38,338 bases of DNA, from assembly GCA_016929195.1 (NCBI GenBank), contig JAFGJG010000135.1, positions 1 to 38,338 of the forward strand. Direction: 5' to 3'. The notes under the pieces are model-generated. The model searched no databases. It saw nothing but the letters and a program-made list of their open reading frames with translations, and was not told the origin of the DNA. Made by a program: the position numbers and the translations under genes. The stretch's first letter is position 1. Each line of letters opens with the position of its first letter. This document shows positions 1-8,171 of the stretch, piece after piece. The stretch comes from Thermoleophilaceae bacterium. GTDB taxonomy: Bacteria > Actinomycetota > Thermoleophilia > Solirubrobacterales > Thermoleophilaceae.

Positions 1-585
1 CAACAGAAACGGCGGCACCCTGAACTTGCGAATGATGAAATTCGGCACACCCGACACCGACGACGGACCCGGCAACACATCCACGAAACCCGGGTTGGTG
101 AGGGCCGGCGAACCGTCCGAGTTGCGAAGGTCGGTCGACTTCCGGCGGTGGCGCTTCCGCTTCTTCTTGGCCGGCTGCTCCTCGGCGCACTCCGCGTCGG
201 CCTCGGCCTCATCCTCCGGCGCCGCCTGCTCGGGATCCTCGAGCGGGGTGAAGGTCACCTGCTTGTCGCACTCGTCCTTCGCGGGCTTGTCCCGGTCCGG
301 CTTGCGGTCCGGGGTGGTCGGCGACGCCTCGGTCTCGGTGCTGGGCGGCGGGGCCGGCTCAACCTCCTCCTCGGTCCTCGGTGCCGGAGGCAGCGGCGAC
401 TCGACCGTCTCGGTGATCGTGAGCAGCGACTCGTTCTCGCTGATCGTCTGCGGCTCCTCGGCCGGCGCGCCGTCGGCGGTGAGCCAGCTCGTGAACAGCA
501 CAGCGACGGCCGCAATCACCACCGGCATGCGCTGACGGAGCGCGGCATGCCGCCGGCGCTCCTGGCGAACGGATCTCGTAGTCAC
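1..585 (-). CDS. Probable secreted lytic transglycosylase, N-terminal part (cut by window edge)
   Basis: This gene reads leftward from a GTG at 585 and is open to base 1, giving 195 codons without a stop. The N-terminus is basic, followed by a hydrophobic stretch (about residues 15-30) that looks like a signal peptide or membrane anchor. Then comes a long Glu/Pro/Asp-rich low-complexity linker, a basic Lys/Arg cluster (about 138-148), and a conserved-looking segment ending in IIRKFRVPPFLL. From memory of actinobacterial murein transglycosylases, a segment like this sits just before the catalytic domain (continuing 'PIYQAAG...'), which would lie outside the window. The function is therefore inferred and the catalytic Glu cannot be seen. 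A purine-rich GGAAGAGAAG lies about 13-22 nt upstream of the GTG, rather far for a ribosome site. No standard ATG frame covers it, so the GTG start carries some doubt. Confidence 0.6.
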   Translation of the reverse strand, partial: MTTRSVRQERRRHAALRQRMPVVIAAVAVLFTSWLTADGAPAEEPQTISENESLLTITETVESPLPPAPRTEEEVEPAPPPSTETEASPTTPDRKPDRDKPAKDECDKQVTFTPLEDPEQAAPEDEAEADAECAEEQPAKKKRKRHRRKSTDLRNSDGSPALTNPGFVDVLPGPSSVSGVPNFIIRKFRVPPFLL

Positions 586-602
586 TGGGCGGGCTGCTTC
601 TC

Positions 603-614
603 TTCCGGCCGGAA
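603..614. repeat. 12-bp perfect palindrome upstream of the transglycosylase gene
   Basis: TTCCGGCCGGAA is a perfect palindrome 18 nt upstream of the GTG at 585. It could be an operator half-site pair or simply chance in GC-rich DNA. The rest of 586-813 holds no gene that I can support. Confidence 0.3.
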
Positions 615-813
615 AGGCACTTGAGGGCGGAATGCTCGCGGAAACGGGGTGCGAAGGCAAGTCGGAGGTGTAAGCGTGGCGTGCACGCGCGGAAAGGCTC
701 TACCCACCGGGGCGGAGTTCCACGCGCGCGCGAGGAGCCGGACACTAGTGGGCGGAGCCCGGCGGACCGCCGCCGCCCGGACCGGGGCAGCTGCCGCGAG
801 GTGACATAAGCCG

Positions 814-2406
814 ATGGGACCTAACCCTCGACCGGAACTTGATGTGTGTACCCGCAGTGAAACGTCGGGCGATTCCGCCACCCTGATGACCGTGATCTCG
901 CGAGCACTCGCGGCGGTGGTCCTCCTGGTGGCCGGCCTCGGCCTGGCCGCCGCGACCGGGTCGGACGGCCAGGCGGCCGCCCGCCGGCCGCACGTGGTGG
1001 TGCTGGTGCTCGACGAGTTCCCCGGCGACTCCCTGCTCGGCCCGCGCGGGCGGATCGACCCGGTGCGCTACCCGAACTTCGCGGCCCTCGCCGGAGACTC
1101 GACCTGGTTCCGGAACGCCTACTCCGTCTACGACTCGACGACCAAGGCCGTTCCGCTCATCCTGGACGGGCGCCTGCCGCGCGAGGGATCGGAGGCGGAC
1201 ACCCGCTACCACCCGCAGTCGATCTTCACGGCGCTCGCACGGCGCGGCTACCGCACGGTCAGCCGCGAGGAGGCGACGGCGATCTGCCCGCCGCGCCTGT
1301 GCAGGGGAGCGCCCGCCCGGCGGCCGGCGATCCTCCCGCGGCTCGGCCACGGCCGCGAGGAGCGCTTCGGGCGCTTCCTCCGGCTGCTGCGCCCGAGCCG
1401 GCGGCCCACCCTCTGGATGCACCACGCGCTCCTGCCGCACGGGCCCTACCTCTACCTGCCCTCCGGCGCCCGGACGCGGGCCACCGCCCGCGACCTCGTG
1501 GGCGGCATGAACGGCGTGCCGGGGTTCCACGACACGTTCCTCACACGCCACAACGAGCAGCGCTACCTGCTCCAGCTCGGGTTCGTGGACCGGCTGATCG
1601 GCCGGCTCATCCGGCGGCTGAAGGCGAAGGGCATCTACGACCGCTCGCTCGTGGTGGTGACGGCCGATCACGGGATCTCGTGGCGGCCGGGGGTGGAGAC
1701 GCGCCGCTCGGTGAGCCCGGCGAACGTGGACGAGCTGACGCCGGTGCCGCTGATCGTGAAGCGCCCTGGGCAGCGCCGCGGACGAGTGAGCGACGCCTAC
1801 GCCCGCACCCTGGACGTGGCGCCCACGATCGCCGCCGTGCTCGGCGTGCCGCTCGGCTACCGCGCCGACGGCCGCTCCGCCTTCGGCCGCGCGGCCCGCC
1901 GCAGCCGCACCGTGCGGCTCACGACGCGCGACTTCGGCTCGGTCGTCCGGATCTCGGGACGCCGCTGGGAGGCGCGCCGCCACGCGATCGTCCGGCGCCG
2001 GCTCCGCGAGTTCGGCTGGGGCGACCGCGGGCTCTACACGGGGATCGGTCCCAACCGCGGGGTGCTCGGGCGCAGCACCGCGGGTCTCGCCCGCGCCGCC
2101 GCGACGAGCGTGCGGGCGACGATCGCGGACGAGGCCGTGCTCCGCCGCGTCCGGCGCGCGTCGGGGGTCGTCCCGGCGCAGGTGGCCGGCGACGTGAGGG
2201 GCGGGCGCCCGGGCGGGCGCCGGGCGATCGCCGTCGCGGTGGACGGGCGCATCGAGGCCGTCGGCTGGAGCTTCCATCTGGACGGCGACCCGGTGGAGCA
2301 CTACTCGGTGATGGTGCCCGAGGCGGCAATCCACGACGGCCACAACCGCGTGGAGGTCTTCGAGGTCGTGGGCGACGGCGCCATCCGGCCGCTCGCGCGC
2401 TCCTAG
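814..2406 (+). CDS. Sulfatase-like (alkaline phosphatase superfamily) secreted or membrane-anchored hydrolase, copy 1
   Basis: The 530-residue protein carries a hydrophobic segment at residues 27-47 (signal peptide or anchor) followed by a sulfatase-type domain. Visible metal-site motifs are LDEFPGD (Asp67) and TADHG near residue 285. YDSTTK around residue 107-111 holds the likely nucleophile Thr/Ser, in the position where this superfamily has its metal-bound Thr/Ser/Cys. A cysteine followed by the PxR sulfatase signature is absent, so a phosphotransferase or phosphodiesterase role is as likely as sulfate ester hydrolysis. Substrate is unknown; enzymes of this type act outside the membrane on lipid head groups or glycans. 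Start: GAGGTGA at 798-804 lies 9 nt before ATG 814, giving a 24-residue hydrophilic lead. ATG 886 starts directly before the hydrophobic segment and is the main alternative. It is followed 20 nt later by a paralogue. Confidence 0.75.
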   Translation: MGPNPRPELDVCTRSETSGDSATLMTVISRALAAVVLLVAGLGLAAATGSDGQAAARRPHVVVLVLDEFPGDSLLGPRGRIDPVRYPNFAALAGDSTWFRNAYSVYDSTTKAVPLILDGRLPREGSEADTRYHPQSIFTALARRGYRTVSREEATAICPPRLCRGAPARRPAILPRLGHGREERFGRFLRLLRPSRRPTLWMHHALLPHGPYLYLPSGARTRATARDLVGGMNGVPGFHDTFLTRHNEQRYLLQLGFVDRLIGRLIRRLKAKGIYDRSLVVVTADHGISWRPGVETRRSVSPANVDELTPVPLIVKRPGQRRGRVSDAYARTLDVAPTIAAVLGVPLGYRADGRSAFGRAARRSRTVRLTTRDFGSVVRISGRRWEARRHAIVRRRLREFGWGDRGLYTGIGPNRGVLGRSTAGLARAAATSVRATIADEAVLRRVRRASGVVPAQVAGDVRGGRPGGRRAIAVAVDGRIEAVGWSFHLDGDPVEHYSVMVPEAAIHDGHNRVEVFEVVGDGAIRPLARS

Positions 2407-2414
2407 AGCGCGTC

Positions 2415-2420
2415 TACATT
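2415..2420 (+). promoter_or_regulatory. Candidate -10 box of leaderless promoter (TACATT)
   Basis: TACATT is followed by 6 nt and then GTG 2427. It fits the TANNNT-N6/7-start arrangement seen repeatedly in this window, suggesting that the second sulfatase gene can be transcribed separately from the first. Confidence 0.45.
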
Positions 2421-2426
2421 TACCGC

Positions 2427-3962
2427 GTGCGTGCAGGAGCCGCGCTTGCGGTCGCGATGGCCGCCCTGGCGGTCTTTGCGATCACCACCCACGACGACGA
2501 CGGCGGAGCCGCCGTGCCCGACCGGCCGCCGGTCGTGGTGCTGATCTTCGACGAGTTCCCAGCGGACGCGCTGCTGCGTCCCGACGGGAGCATCGACGCG
2601 GAGCGGTACCCGCACTTCGCCGACCTCGCGGCTCACTCGACCTGGTTCCCGAACGCCTTCACGGTCTACGACTCCACGTTCAAGTCGGTCCCGGCGATCA
2701 TGGACGCCGTCACGCCCCGCCGCGGGACGGCGGCCGACTTCCGCAGCCACCCGCGCAGCGTCTACACGCTGATGGACCGGCTCGGCTACGGGATCGTCGA
2801 CGTGGCCTCCGGCGAGGCTCTCTGCCCGCCGCGGATCTGCCGCGACGTGCGAACGCGCCGCCCGGGCGTGCTCAAGCGCCTGGCCGGAGGCGGCAGGCCG
2901 CCGCGGCTGCACGCCTGGGTGGGCTCGATCCGCGATCGCGGGCGCCCGACGTTCTACCTCCACCACGCGCTGCTCCCGCACGAGCCCTGGATCTACCTCC
3001 CTTCCGGGCACCAGGATCGCCCGTCGGGGAACGACCCGATCCCCGAGATCAACGGGCCGAAGGGGTTCGCCGATCCGGCGCTCACGAACCACAACGAGAC
3101 GCGCCACCTCCTGCAGGTGGGCTTCGTGGACCGCCAGGTCGGCCTCCTGCTGGCGCGGCTGCGGCGCACCGGGCTGTTCGACCAGGCCCTGATCGTGGTC
3201 ACCGCCGACCACGGCTACGCGTTCGAGGTCGGCGTGAAGGATCGCCGGCTGGTCACGGACAGCAACGTCGAGGAGATCGCTCCCGTCCCGATGTTCGTGA
3301 AGGCGCCCGGCCAGACGGAGGGCGAGGTGGACCCGAGCTTCATGCGAAGCCTCGACGTGACGCCGACGATCGCGGATCTGCTCGGGGCCCGGATCGACTG
3401 GCCGCACGACGGGCGCTCCGCTTTCGCCGCGTCGACCCGGCGGCGCGCCGGGGTCGCCCTGCCCACGCGCGACTTCAGCCGCGTGATCCGCATCGGGAGG
3501 GCCGACCTGGCGCGGCGGCGGGCGGAGAACAGGCGGCGGCGCGCCCGGCTCGTCCTCACGGGCGCCCAGAGCGACGTCATGTTCGGATCGCCCTGGGCGT
3601 CGCTCTACCGGGTCGGATCGCACCCCGAGCTGGCCGGCCGCGAGGCCGGCTCGCTGCCGGCCGCGCCCGCGGGCACCGCACGCGCGCTCCTCGCGAACGC
3701 CGGCCTGCTCGAGGACGTGGACCCGGCGGACGAGCTCCTGCCTACGCGCATAACGGGGACGATCGTGGGCGGCACCGGCGAGCTGCGCGACGTCGCGGTG
3801 GCGGTCAACGGCCGCATCCGCGCCACAGGCCGGAGCTTCCGCCTGCGCGGCAAGCCGAAGGAGCGTTTCTCGATGCTCGTGCCGGAGGACTCGCTGCGGC
3901 GCGGGACGAACCCGGTCGACCTGTTCGAGGTCCGCCCGGACGGACGGCTCGCGCCGCTCTGA
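2427..3962 (+). CDS. Sulfatase-like (alkaline phosphatase superfamily) hydrolase, copy 2
   Basis: This 511-residue paralogue of the preceding gene has the same order of elements: a short hydrophobic N-terminus (residues 4-20), an Asp-rich spacer, FDEFPAD (Asp42) as first metal site, the YDSTFKSVPAIM nucleophile region, a conserved Cys-Pro-Pro-Arg segment, LHHALLPH, and TADHG near residue 260. A C-terminal module about 100 residues long, ending with 'NPVDLFEV', is also shared with copy 1 ('NRVEVFEV'). The two therefore arose by tandem duplication and share domain architecture throughout. Start choice: GTG 2427 lies 20 nt after the upstream stop and 6 nt after a TACATT box; ATG 2457 is a shorter option that would cut into the hydrophobic segment. 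Substrate cannot be read from the sequence. Confidence 0.78.
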   Translation: MRAGAALAVAMAALAVFAITTHDDDGGAAVPDRPPVVVLIFDEFPADALLRPDGSIDAERYPHFADLAAHSTWFPNAFTVYDSTFKSVPAIMDAVTPRRGTAADFRSHPRSVYTLMDRLGYGIVDVASGEALCPPRICRDVRTRRPGVLKRLAGGGRPPRLHAWVGSIRDRGRPTFYLHHALLPHEPWIYLPSGHQDRPSGNDPIPEINGPKGFADPALTNHNETRHLLQVGFVDRQVGLLLARLRRTGLFDQALIVVTADHGYAFEVGVKDRRLVTDSNVEEIAPVPMFVKAPGQTEGEVDPSFMRSLDVTPTIADLLGARIDWPHDGRSAFAASTRRRAGVALPTRDFSRVIRIGRADLARRRAENRRRRARLVLTGAQSDVMFGSPWASLYRVGSHPELAGREAGSLPAAPAGTARALLANAGLLEDVDPADELLPTRITGTIVGGTGELRDVAVAVNGRIRATGRSFRLRGKPKERFSMLVPEDSLRRGTNPVDLFEVRPDGRLAPL

Positions 3963-3968
3963 CCGCGG

Positions 3969-4583
3969 CTAGTCGACCGGCCGGTTGGGCAGCTGGCTCG
4001 GGTCGCGCACGACGTCGACCGGGCTCTTGGACGTGTCGATGAACCAGCACCAGAAGCGGCGCCGGTCGTCGCGGGCGATGCAGGTCCGGAAGTAGCCCTC
4101 GGCGAGGCGCGCCGTCTGGGCCGTCTCGACGTTGCGGGCCAGCTCCTCGTTGCCGCTGCGGTGCACCACGTCGAGGATGGCGTCGGCCGCGCGCTCGCGC
4201 GCGTCGGTCTCGGCCACCACGAGCGGGCGCGCGGCGAGCCCCGCCGCGAGCACGCCGACGAGCCCGGCCACGAGGAGTCCCGTGCCCACGCGGTCGGTCA
4301 GCACCTCGACCTGGGCGACCGGCGGCGCCCCGGGCGTGGCCGCCGGCCGGCGCGCCCAGATGCGATTCGCCAGCCAGGGCGCGATGGCGCCCACGAGCAC
4401 GAGATTCCCGAAGACGGCGATCAGGATGCCGGGGATCAGGCCGACCCCGGTCTGCACCGGCGGGAGCAGGTGGAGGACGACCCCGTCGAGCAGCGTGAGG
4501 ACCACGAAGCTCGGCCACATCCACGCCCCGCGCAGCCGCCAGCGGATGCGGGCCGGCCAGAAGCGCTCCTCGCTTGGGTCCAC
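3969..4583 (-). CDS. Membrane protein of unknown function, probably four helices
   Basis: The 204-residue product starts with a charged stretch (residues 2-20). It has hydrophobic segments near residues 21-42, 46-68 and 98-122, so it is most likely an integral membrane protein. The C-terminal 80 residues are soluble and hold RTCIARDDRRRFWCWFIDTS, whose two cysteines and aromatic cluster may form a folded extracytoplasmic or cytoplasmic domain. I do not recognise the family. The start is GTG 4583: a TACCCT box ends 7 nt upstream, matching the leaderless pattern, and longer readings would run through the divergent lipB gene. It converges with the second sulfatase gene, with only 6 nt between the stop codons and no visible terminator. 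Confidence 0.7.
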   Translation of the reverse strand: MDPSEERFWPARIRWRLRGAWMWPSFVVLTLLDGVVLHLLPPVQTGVGLIPGILIAVFGNLVLVGAIAPWLANRIWARRPAATPGAPPVAQVEVLTDRVGTGLLVAGLVGVLAAGLAARPLVVAETDARERAADAILDVVHRSGNEELARNVETAQTARLAEGYFRTCIARDDRRRFWCWFIDTSKSPVDVVRDPSQLPNRPVD

Positions 4584-4590
4584 CGGGGGC

Positions 4591-4600
4591 AGGGTAGCCT
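4591..4600. promoter_or_regulatory. Overlapping divergent -10 boxes between membrane gene and lipB
   Basis: The ten bases AGGGTAGCCT read as TAGCCT (4595-4600) on the plus strand, 7 nt before the lipB GTG at 4608. On the minus strand they read as TACCCT (4596-4591), 7 nt before the GTG at 4583. The two boxes share the central TA. Only 24 nt separate the two start codons, so both transcripts would be leaderless and the two promoters could not be occupied at once. Confidence 0.5.
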
Positions 4601-4607
4601 TCGGGGA

Positions 4608-5294
4608 GTGGACGAGCTCTGGGTCGCACAGCTCGGTCTCGTGCCCTATCGCGAGGCCACGGCGCTGCAGGAGAACCTGCGCGCGCTGCGCCGGTCGGGC
4701 GACGTTCCGGACGTCCTCCTGGTGCTCGAGCACCCGCCCGTCTACACGCGCGGGCGCCGCACCGAGCCCGGCGACCTGCCCATGGGCGAGGAGTGGTACG
4801 CGCTCCAGGGGATCGCCGTGGAGGATGCCGACCGCGGCGGGCGCGTGACCTATCACGGGCCCGGCCAGCTCGTGGCCTATCCGGTGATGGCGATCGACGG
4901 CGTGGAGCGCTTCGTTCGCGTGCTGGAGACGGCGATGGTCGACGCGCTTCGCGACGAGGGCATCGCCGCCGAGGCCCGCGGCAAGCCGCTCACCGGGGTG
5001 TGGGCCGGCGACCGCAAGATCGGCTCGATCGGCGTGCACGTGTCGCGTGGCGTGACGACCCACGGGCTCGCCGTGAACGTGGACAACGACCTCCAGCCCT
5101 TCGAGTGGATCGTCCCCTGCGGGATCGACCACGTGCGGATGACGTCGGTCGCGCGCGAGACCGGCCGCAGCCCGAGTCTGCCGTGCTTCCGGCGCCGGCT
5201 GGCCCACCGCTTCGCGGAGGCGTCCGGGCGGAGGCAGCGCCTGGTGTCAGAGCACCGCGTCCGCGGCGGCGGCCGGGTCCTGGAGCCGGCGTGA
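4608..5294 (+). CDS. lipB: Octanoyl-[acyl carrier protein]:protein N-octanoyltransferase LipB
   Basis: LipB moves octanoate from acyl carrier protein to the lipoyl domains of 2-oxoacid dehydrogenases and GcvH in the cytoplasm, the first step of lipoate synthesis. The 228-residue length is normal. Family hallmarks are present: LEHPPVYTRGRR, the TYHGPGQLVAYPV motif (His83), GRKIGSIG-type 'DRKIGSIGVHV' with catalytic Lys137, HGLAVNVDNDL, and VPCGI with the thioester Cys171. The GTG start at 4608 has a TAGCCT box 7 nt before it and no spaced ribosome site, so it is likely leaderless. The stop overlaps the lipA start in GTGA, implying translational coupling. The C-terminal 25 residues are Arg-rich and outside the core fold. 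Confidence 0.95.
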   Translation: MDELWVAQLGLVPYREATALQENLRALRRSGDVPDVLLVLEHPPVYTRGRRTEPGDLPMGEEWYALQGIAVEDADRGGRVTYHGPGQLVAYPVMAIDGVERFVRVLETAMVDALRDEGIAAEARGKPLTGVWAGDRKIGSIGVHVSRGVTTHGLAVNVDNDLQPFEWIVPCGIDHVRMTSVARETGRSPSLPCFRRRLAHRFAEASGRRQRLVSEHRVRGGGRVLEPA

Positions 5295-6223
5295 GCACCC
5301 GCTCGCGGTCGAACCCGGGCGGCGCGCGAGTGCTCGACATGGGCGAGGTGCTGCCGTTCGGAGAGCGCAAGCCGGCCTGGTTCAAACGGCCCGCCCCCGG
5401 AAGCCCGCGCTACCGCGAGCTGCGCGGGATGATCGAGGGTCAGGACCTCCACACGGTCTGCCAGGAGGCGGCCTGCCCCAACATCGGCGAGTGCTGGGAG
5501 CGCGGCACCGCCACCTTCATGATCCTCGGCGACACCTGCACGCGCCGCTGCGGGTTCTGCAACGTCAAGACGGGCAAGCCGACCCACAACGACCCGCTCG
5601 AGCCGCTGCGGGTGGCCCAGTCCGTCAAGAAGATGGGCCTGCGGCATGCGGTCATCACGAGCGTCGACCGCGACGACCTGGCGGACCTCGGCGCCTCGGC
5701 GTTCGTGGGCGTGATCCGCTCGATCCGACGCTTCGCCCCGAGCTGCAAGGTCGAGGTGCTGACCCCCGATTTCCGCGGCGAGGAGATGCCGCTGGCCCGC
5801 GTGATCGCGGAGCGGCCCGACGTCTTCAACCACAACGTCGAGACGGTCCCGCGGCTCTACCCGCTGGCCCGGCGCGGCTCTCGCTTCCTGCGCTCATGCC
5901 GCGTGCTCGCCACGGCGAAGGAGCTGGGCGGCGACGAGGTGGTGACCAAGTCCGGTCTGATGACCGGACTTGGTGAGACGCGCGAGGAGCTGCTCGAGAC
6001 GTTCGCGACCCTGCGCGAGCACCACGTCCAGGTGCTCACCGTCGGCCAGTACCTCCGCCCGACGCGCGACCATCTTCCGGTCGTCCGCTACTGGCACCCG
6101 GACGAGTTCGCGGACCTCGAGCGCGAGGCGTACGCGATGGGCTTCGAGTCGGTCGCCGCGGGGCCGCTGGTCCGCTCGAGCTACCACGCCGAGCAGACCC
6201 TCGAGCGGGCCGCCGCCCGCTGA
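5291..6223 (+). CDS. lipA: Lipoyl synthase LipA (radical SAM)
   Basis: LipA inserts two sulfur atoms into protein-bound octanoyl groups made by LipB. Both iron-sulfur clusters are readable. The auxiliary cluster motif CX4CX5C is Cys57, Cys62 and Cys68 (CQEAACPNIGEC). The radical SAM motif CX3CX2C is Cys83, Cys87 and Cys90 (CTRRCGFC). A C-terminal RSSYHAEQ segment matches the conserved RSSY tail that supplies a serine ligand to the auxiliary cluster. The 310-residue length is typical. GTG 5291 overlaps the lipB stop by four bases and has GGAG five bases upstream. The next gene begins 2 nt after the stop, so this is one transcription unit. Confidence 0.96.
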   Translation: MSTRSRSNPGGARVLDMGEVLPFGERKPAWFKRPAPGSPRYRELRGMIEGQDLHTVCQEAACPNIGECWERGTATFMILGDTCTRRCGFCNVKTGKPTHNDPLEPLRVAQSVKKMGLRHAVITSVDRDDLADLGASAFVGVIRSIRRFAPSCKVEVLTPDFRGEEMPLARVIAERPDVFNHNVETVPRLYPLARRGSRFLRSCRVLATAKELGGDEVVTKSGLMTGLGETREELLETFATLREHHVQVLTVGQYLRPTRDHLPVVRYWHPDEFADLEREAYAMGFESVAAGPLVRSSYHAEQTLERAAAR

Positions 6224-6225
6224 GC

Positions 6226-7200
6226 GTGTTGGCCCGCGGCCTGCCGGCCGGGTCGGTCGCCGCCTTGTCCGCGGCCGGAGTCGTGGCCGCGGCGGGACCG
6301 GGTGCCGGTCCCCCGAGCACGGATCGCTGGCGGCCGCTGCGGCCGGCGCCGCTCGAACGCACCGAGGTCTCGGCCGCCCGCATCGGCCGCTCGATCTATG
6401 TGGTCGGCGGCTTCGAGACGGGGAGCGCCGACGGGTCGGCCGCGGTCGAGCGCTACGACATCCGCCGCAACCGCTGGTCGCGCATGCGCTCCATGCCGTT
6501 CGGCGTGAATCACTCGACGGCGACGGTCCACGGAGGACGCCTCTACGTTCACGGCGGCTATGCGGGCGCGGGCCTCTCCGGGCCGACGGCGGCACTGCTC
6601 GAGTACGACCCGCGCAGGAACCGCTGGCGCCGGCTGCGATCGTCCCCGACGCCGCGCGCGGCGCACGCGGCCGGCGTGGTCGGGCACCGGCTCTACGTGG
6701 CGGGCGGAGCCGACGGCGCCGGCTCGCTCCGGTCGATGGAGGTCTACGACTTCCGCAGGCGCCGCTGGCGCGGCGCGCCCAGCTTCCCGGGGCCCGCGCG
6801 CAACCACACGACCGGCGTCGCGACCGGGGGTCGCTTCTACGTGATCGCCGGCCGGGACAGCTCGAACCTCGCGGTGGCCGAGCGCTACGACCCGAAGCGG
6901 CGACGGTGGGAGCGGCTCCCCAGCCTGCGCGTGGCGCGCGGCGGGATCGCCTCGGCGCGGCTGCCGGGCGGGCGGATCGTCGTGTTCGGCGGCGAGAACC
7001 TCGGCCCAGGCGGCACCACCATCGCTCCGGTCGAGCTGTTCGACGTGGGCAGGCGGCGCTGGCGGCGCCTCCCGGACATGCGAACGCCCCGGCACGGCCT
7101 GGGCGGCGCGGCGCTCGGGCGCCGCGTCTACGCGATCGAGGGCGGGCCGCGGCCCGGATTCCACTTCTCGCGCGCGATCGAGTACCTGGACGTTCGCTGA
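6226..7200 (+). CDS. Secreted Kelch-repeat beta-propeller protein
   Basis: The product has 324 residues. The first ~28 residues are hydrophobic and Ala/Gly-rich, like a signal peptide. From about residue 35 there are roughly six Kelch blades. Each carries a 'P..R..H/A' strand, a double Gly (YVVGGFE, YVHGGYA, YVAGGAD, YVIAGRD, VVFGGEN), and then a 'YDxxRxRWxxL' closure. Such propellers bind proteins or sugars; no catalytic residues are evident. The GTG start lies 2 nt after lipA, so it is co-transcribed with lipBA although a lipoate role is not obvious. A TTG one codon later is possible. Function beyond the fold is unknown. Confidence 0.85.
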   Translation: MLARGLPAGSVAALSAAGVVAAAGPGAGPPSTDRWRPLRPAPLERTEVSAARIGRSIYVVGGFETGSADGSAAVERYDIRRNRWSRMRSMPFGVNHSTATVHGGRLYVHGGYAGAGLSGPTAALLEYDPRRNRWRRLRSSPTPRAAHAAGVVGHRLYVAGGADGAGSLRSMEVYDFRRRRWRGAPSFPGPARNHTTGVATGGRFYVIAGRDSSNLAVAERYDPKRRRWERLPSLRVARGGIASARLPGGRIVVFGGENLGPGGTTIAPVELFDVGRRRWRRLPDMRTPRHGLGGAALGRRVYAIEGGPRPGFHFSRAIEYLDVR

Positions 7201-7203
7201 GCC

Positions 7204-7989
7204 GTGTTCCCGATCAAGGACGACATTCCGACGCAGCGCTTCCCGATCCTGACGGTGCTGATCATCGTCGCCTGCACCCTCGTGTACTTCGGGTTCGAGG
7301 GGGGCGGCCTGGGCCTCGGCGAGAAGGGCGACGAGCGCGTGCTCGAGTACGGCGCGATCCCCTACGAGATCACGCACCCGGGCAGCGAGTGCGGGCTGAC
7401 CGCGAATCAGGAGGTCGTCTGCGAGGGGCAGGAGGGCGTGACCGGCAGCGCCCCGGATCAGCAGCCCTGGTGGGTGACCGCCCTCACCTCGATGTTCATG
7501 CACGGCAGCCTGTTTCACCTGGCCGGGAACATGCTGTTCCTCTGGATCTTCGGGAACAACATCGAGGACTCCATGGGACGGCCGCGCTTCGTCGCCTTCT
7601 ACCTGCTCGGCGGGCTGGCGGCGCTAGCGGGGCAGATCCTCATCGACCCGGACGCGACCATTCCGACCGTCGGCGCCAGCGGGGCGATCGCCGCGGTGCT
7701 AGGCGCCTACGCGCTCCTGTACCCACGCGCGCGCGTGCTGACGGTCGTCTTCATCATCATCTTCTTCACGATCGTCGAGCTGCCGGCGCTGCTCGTGCTC
7801 GGGCTCTGGTTCCTGATCCAGGTGGCCTACGGCGCCTCGGACCTCGCTCAGCCGATCGGCGGCGAGGGCGGCGGCGTGGCGTACTTCGCCCACATCGGCG
7901 GCTTCCTCTTCGGGCTGGCCGCGATCAAGCTGTTTGCCGACCGGGTCAAGGATGACTATGACTCCCATAGCCGTATCCCGGTGTACTGA
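7204..7989 (+). CDS. Rhomboid-family intramembrane serine protease
   Basis: The 261-residue membrane protein shows the rhomboid signatures. There is a first helix after a short N-terminus, a ~60-residue loop, then FMHGSLFHLAGNMLFLWIFG (the H...HxxxN motif), GASG with nucleophile Ser159, and AHIGGFLFG with catalytic His230. It would cleave transmembrane substrates within the bilayer; the substrate is not known. The GTG start is 3 nt after the Kelch stop. Its own stop overlaps the next start by one base (TGATG). A secreted Kelch protein and two envelope genes are its neighbours, so an envelope processing role is plausible but inferred. Confidence 0.92.
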   Translation: MFPIKDDIPTQRFPILTVLIIVACTLVYFGFEGGGLGLGEKGDERVLEYGAIPYEITHPGSECGLTANQEVVCEGQEGVTGSAPDQQPWWVTALTSMFMHGSLFHLAGNMLFLWIFGNNIEDSMGRPRFVAFYLLGGLAALAGQILIDPDATIPTVGASGAIAAVLGAYALLYPRARVLTVVFIIIFFTIVELPALLVLGLWFLIQVAYGASDLAQPIGGEGGGVAYFAHIGGFLFGLAAIKLFADRVKDDYDSHSRIPVY

Positions 7990-8171
7990 TGAGCCGCACC
8001 CTCGTCCTGTCGGCCAGTCTTGCGCTGATCGCGCTGCTCGCGGTCCTCACGCTCACCGTCGCGGTGCGAAACGGCGTGGACGTGCTCGTGGTGGTCTCAC
8101 TGATCATCCTCGGGCTGATGGGTGTCGGCGTGCTGGGAGCGCTCACGTCCCCGCCGCCCGATGACGGCTGA
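7989..8171 (+). CDS. Small two-helix membrane protein
   Basis: Sixty residues with two hydrophobic helices (about residues 5-27 and 31-52) and a short polar tail. I do not recognise the family. It is coupled on both sides: its ATG overlaps the rhomboid stop by one base and its end overlaps the next gene by 11 bases. This firm position in the operon is the main reason to accept it as real. Confidence 0.65.
   Translation: MSRTLVLSASLALIALLAVLTLTVAVRNGVDVLVVVSLIILGLMGVGVLGALTSPPPDDG

Noticed and set aside
586-813. A cyclic-di-AMP (ydaO) riboswitch upstream of the transglycosylase
   Set aside because: This riboswitch is common before actinobacterial wall hydrolases, so I looked for it on the minus strand, but the conserved core was not found.
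745-2343. A 532-codon minus-strand frame
   Set aside because: Shadow of the first sulfatase-like gene; composition is Arg/Ala/Pro-rich with no motif.
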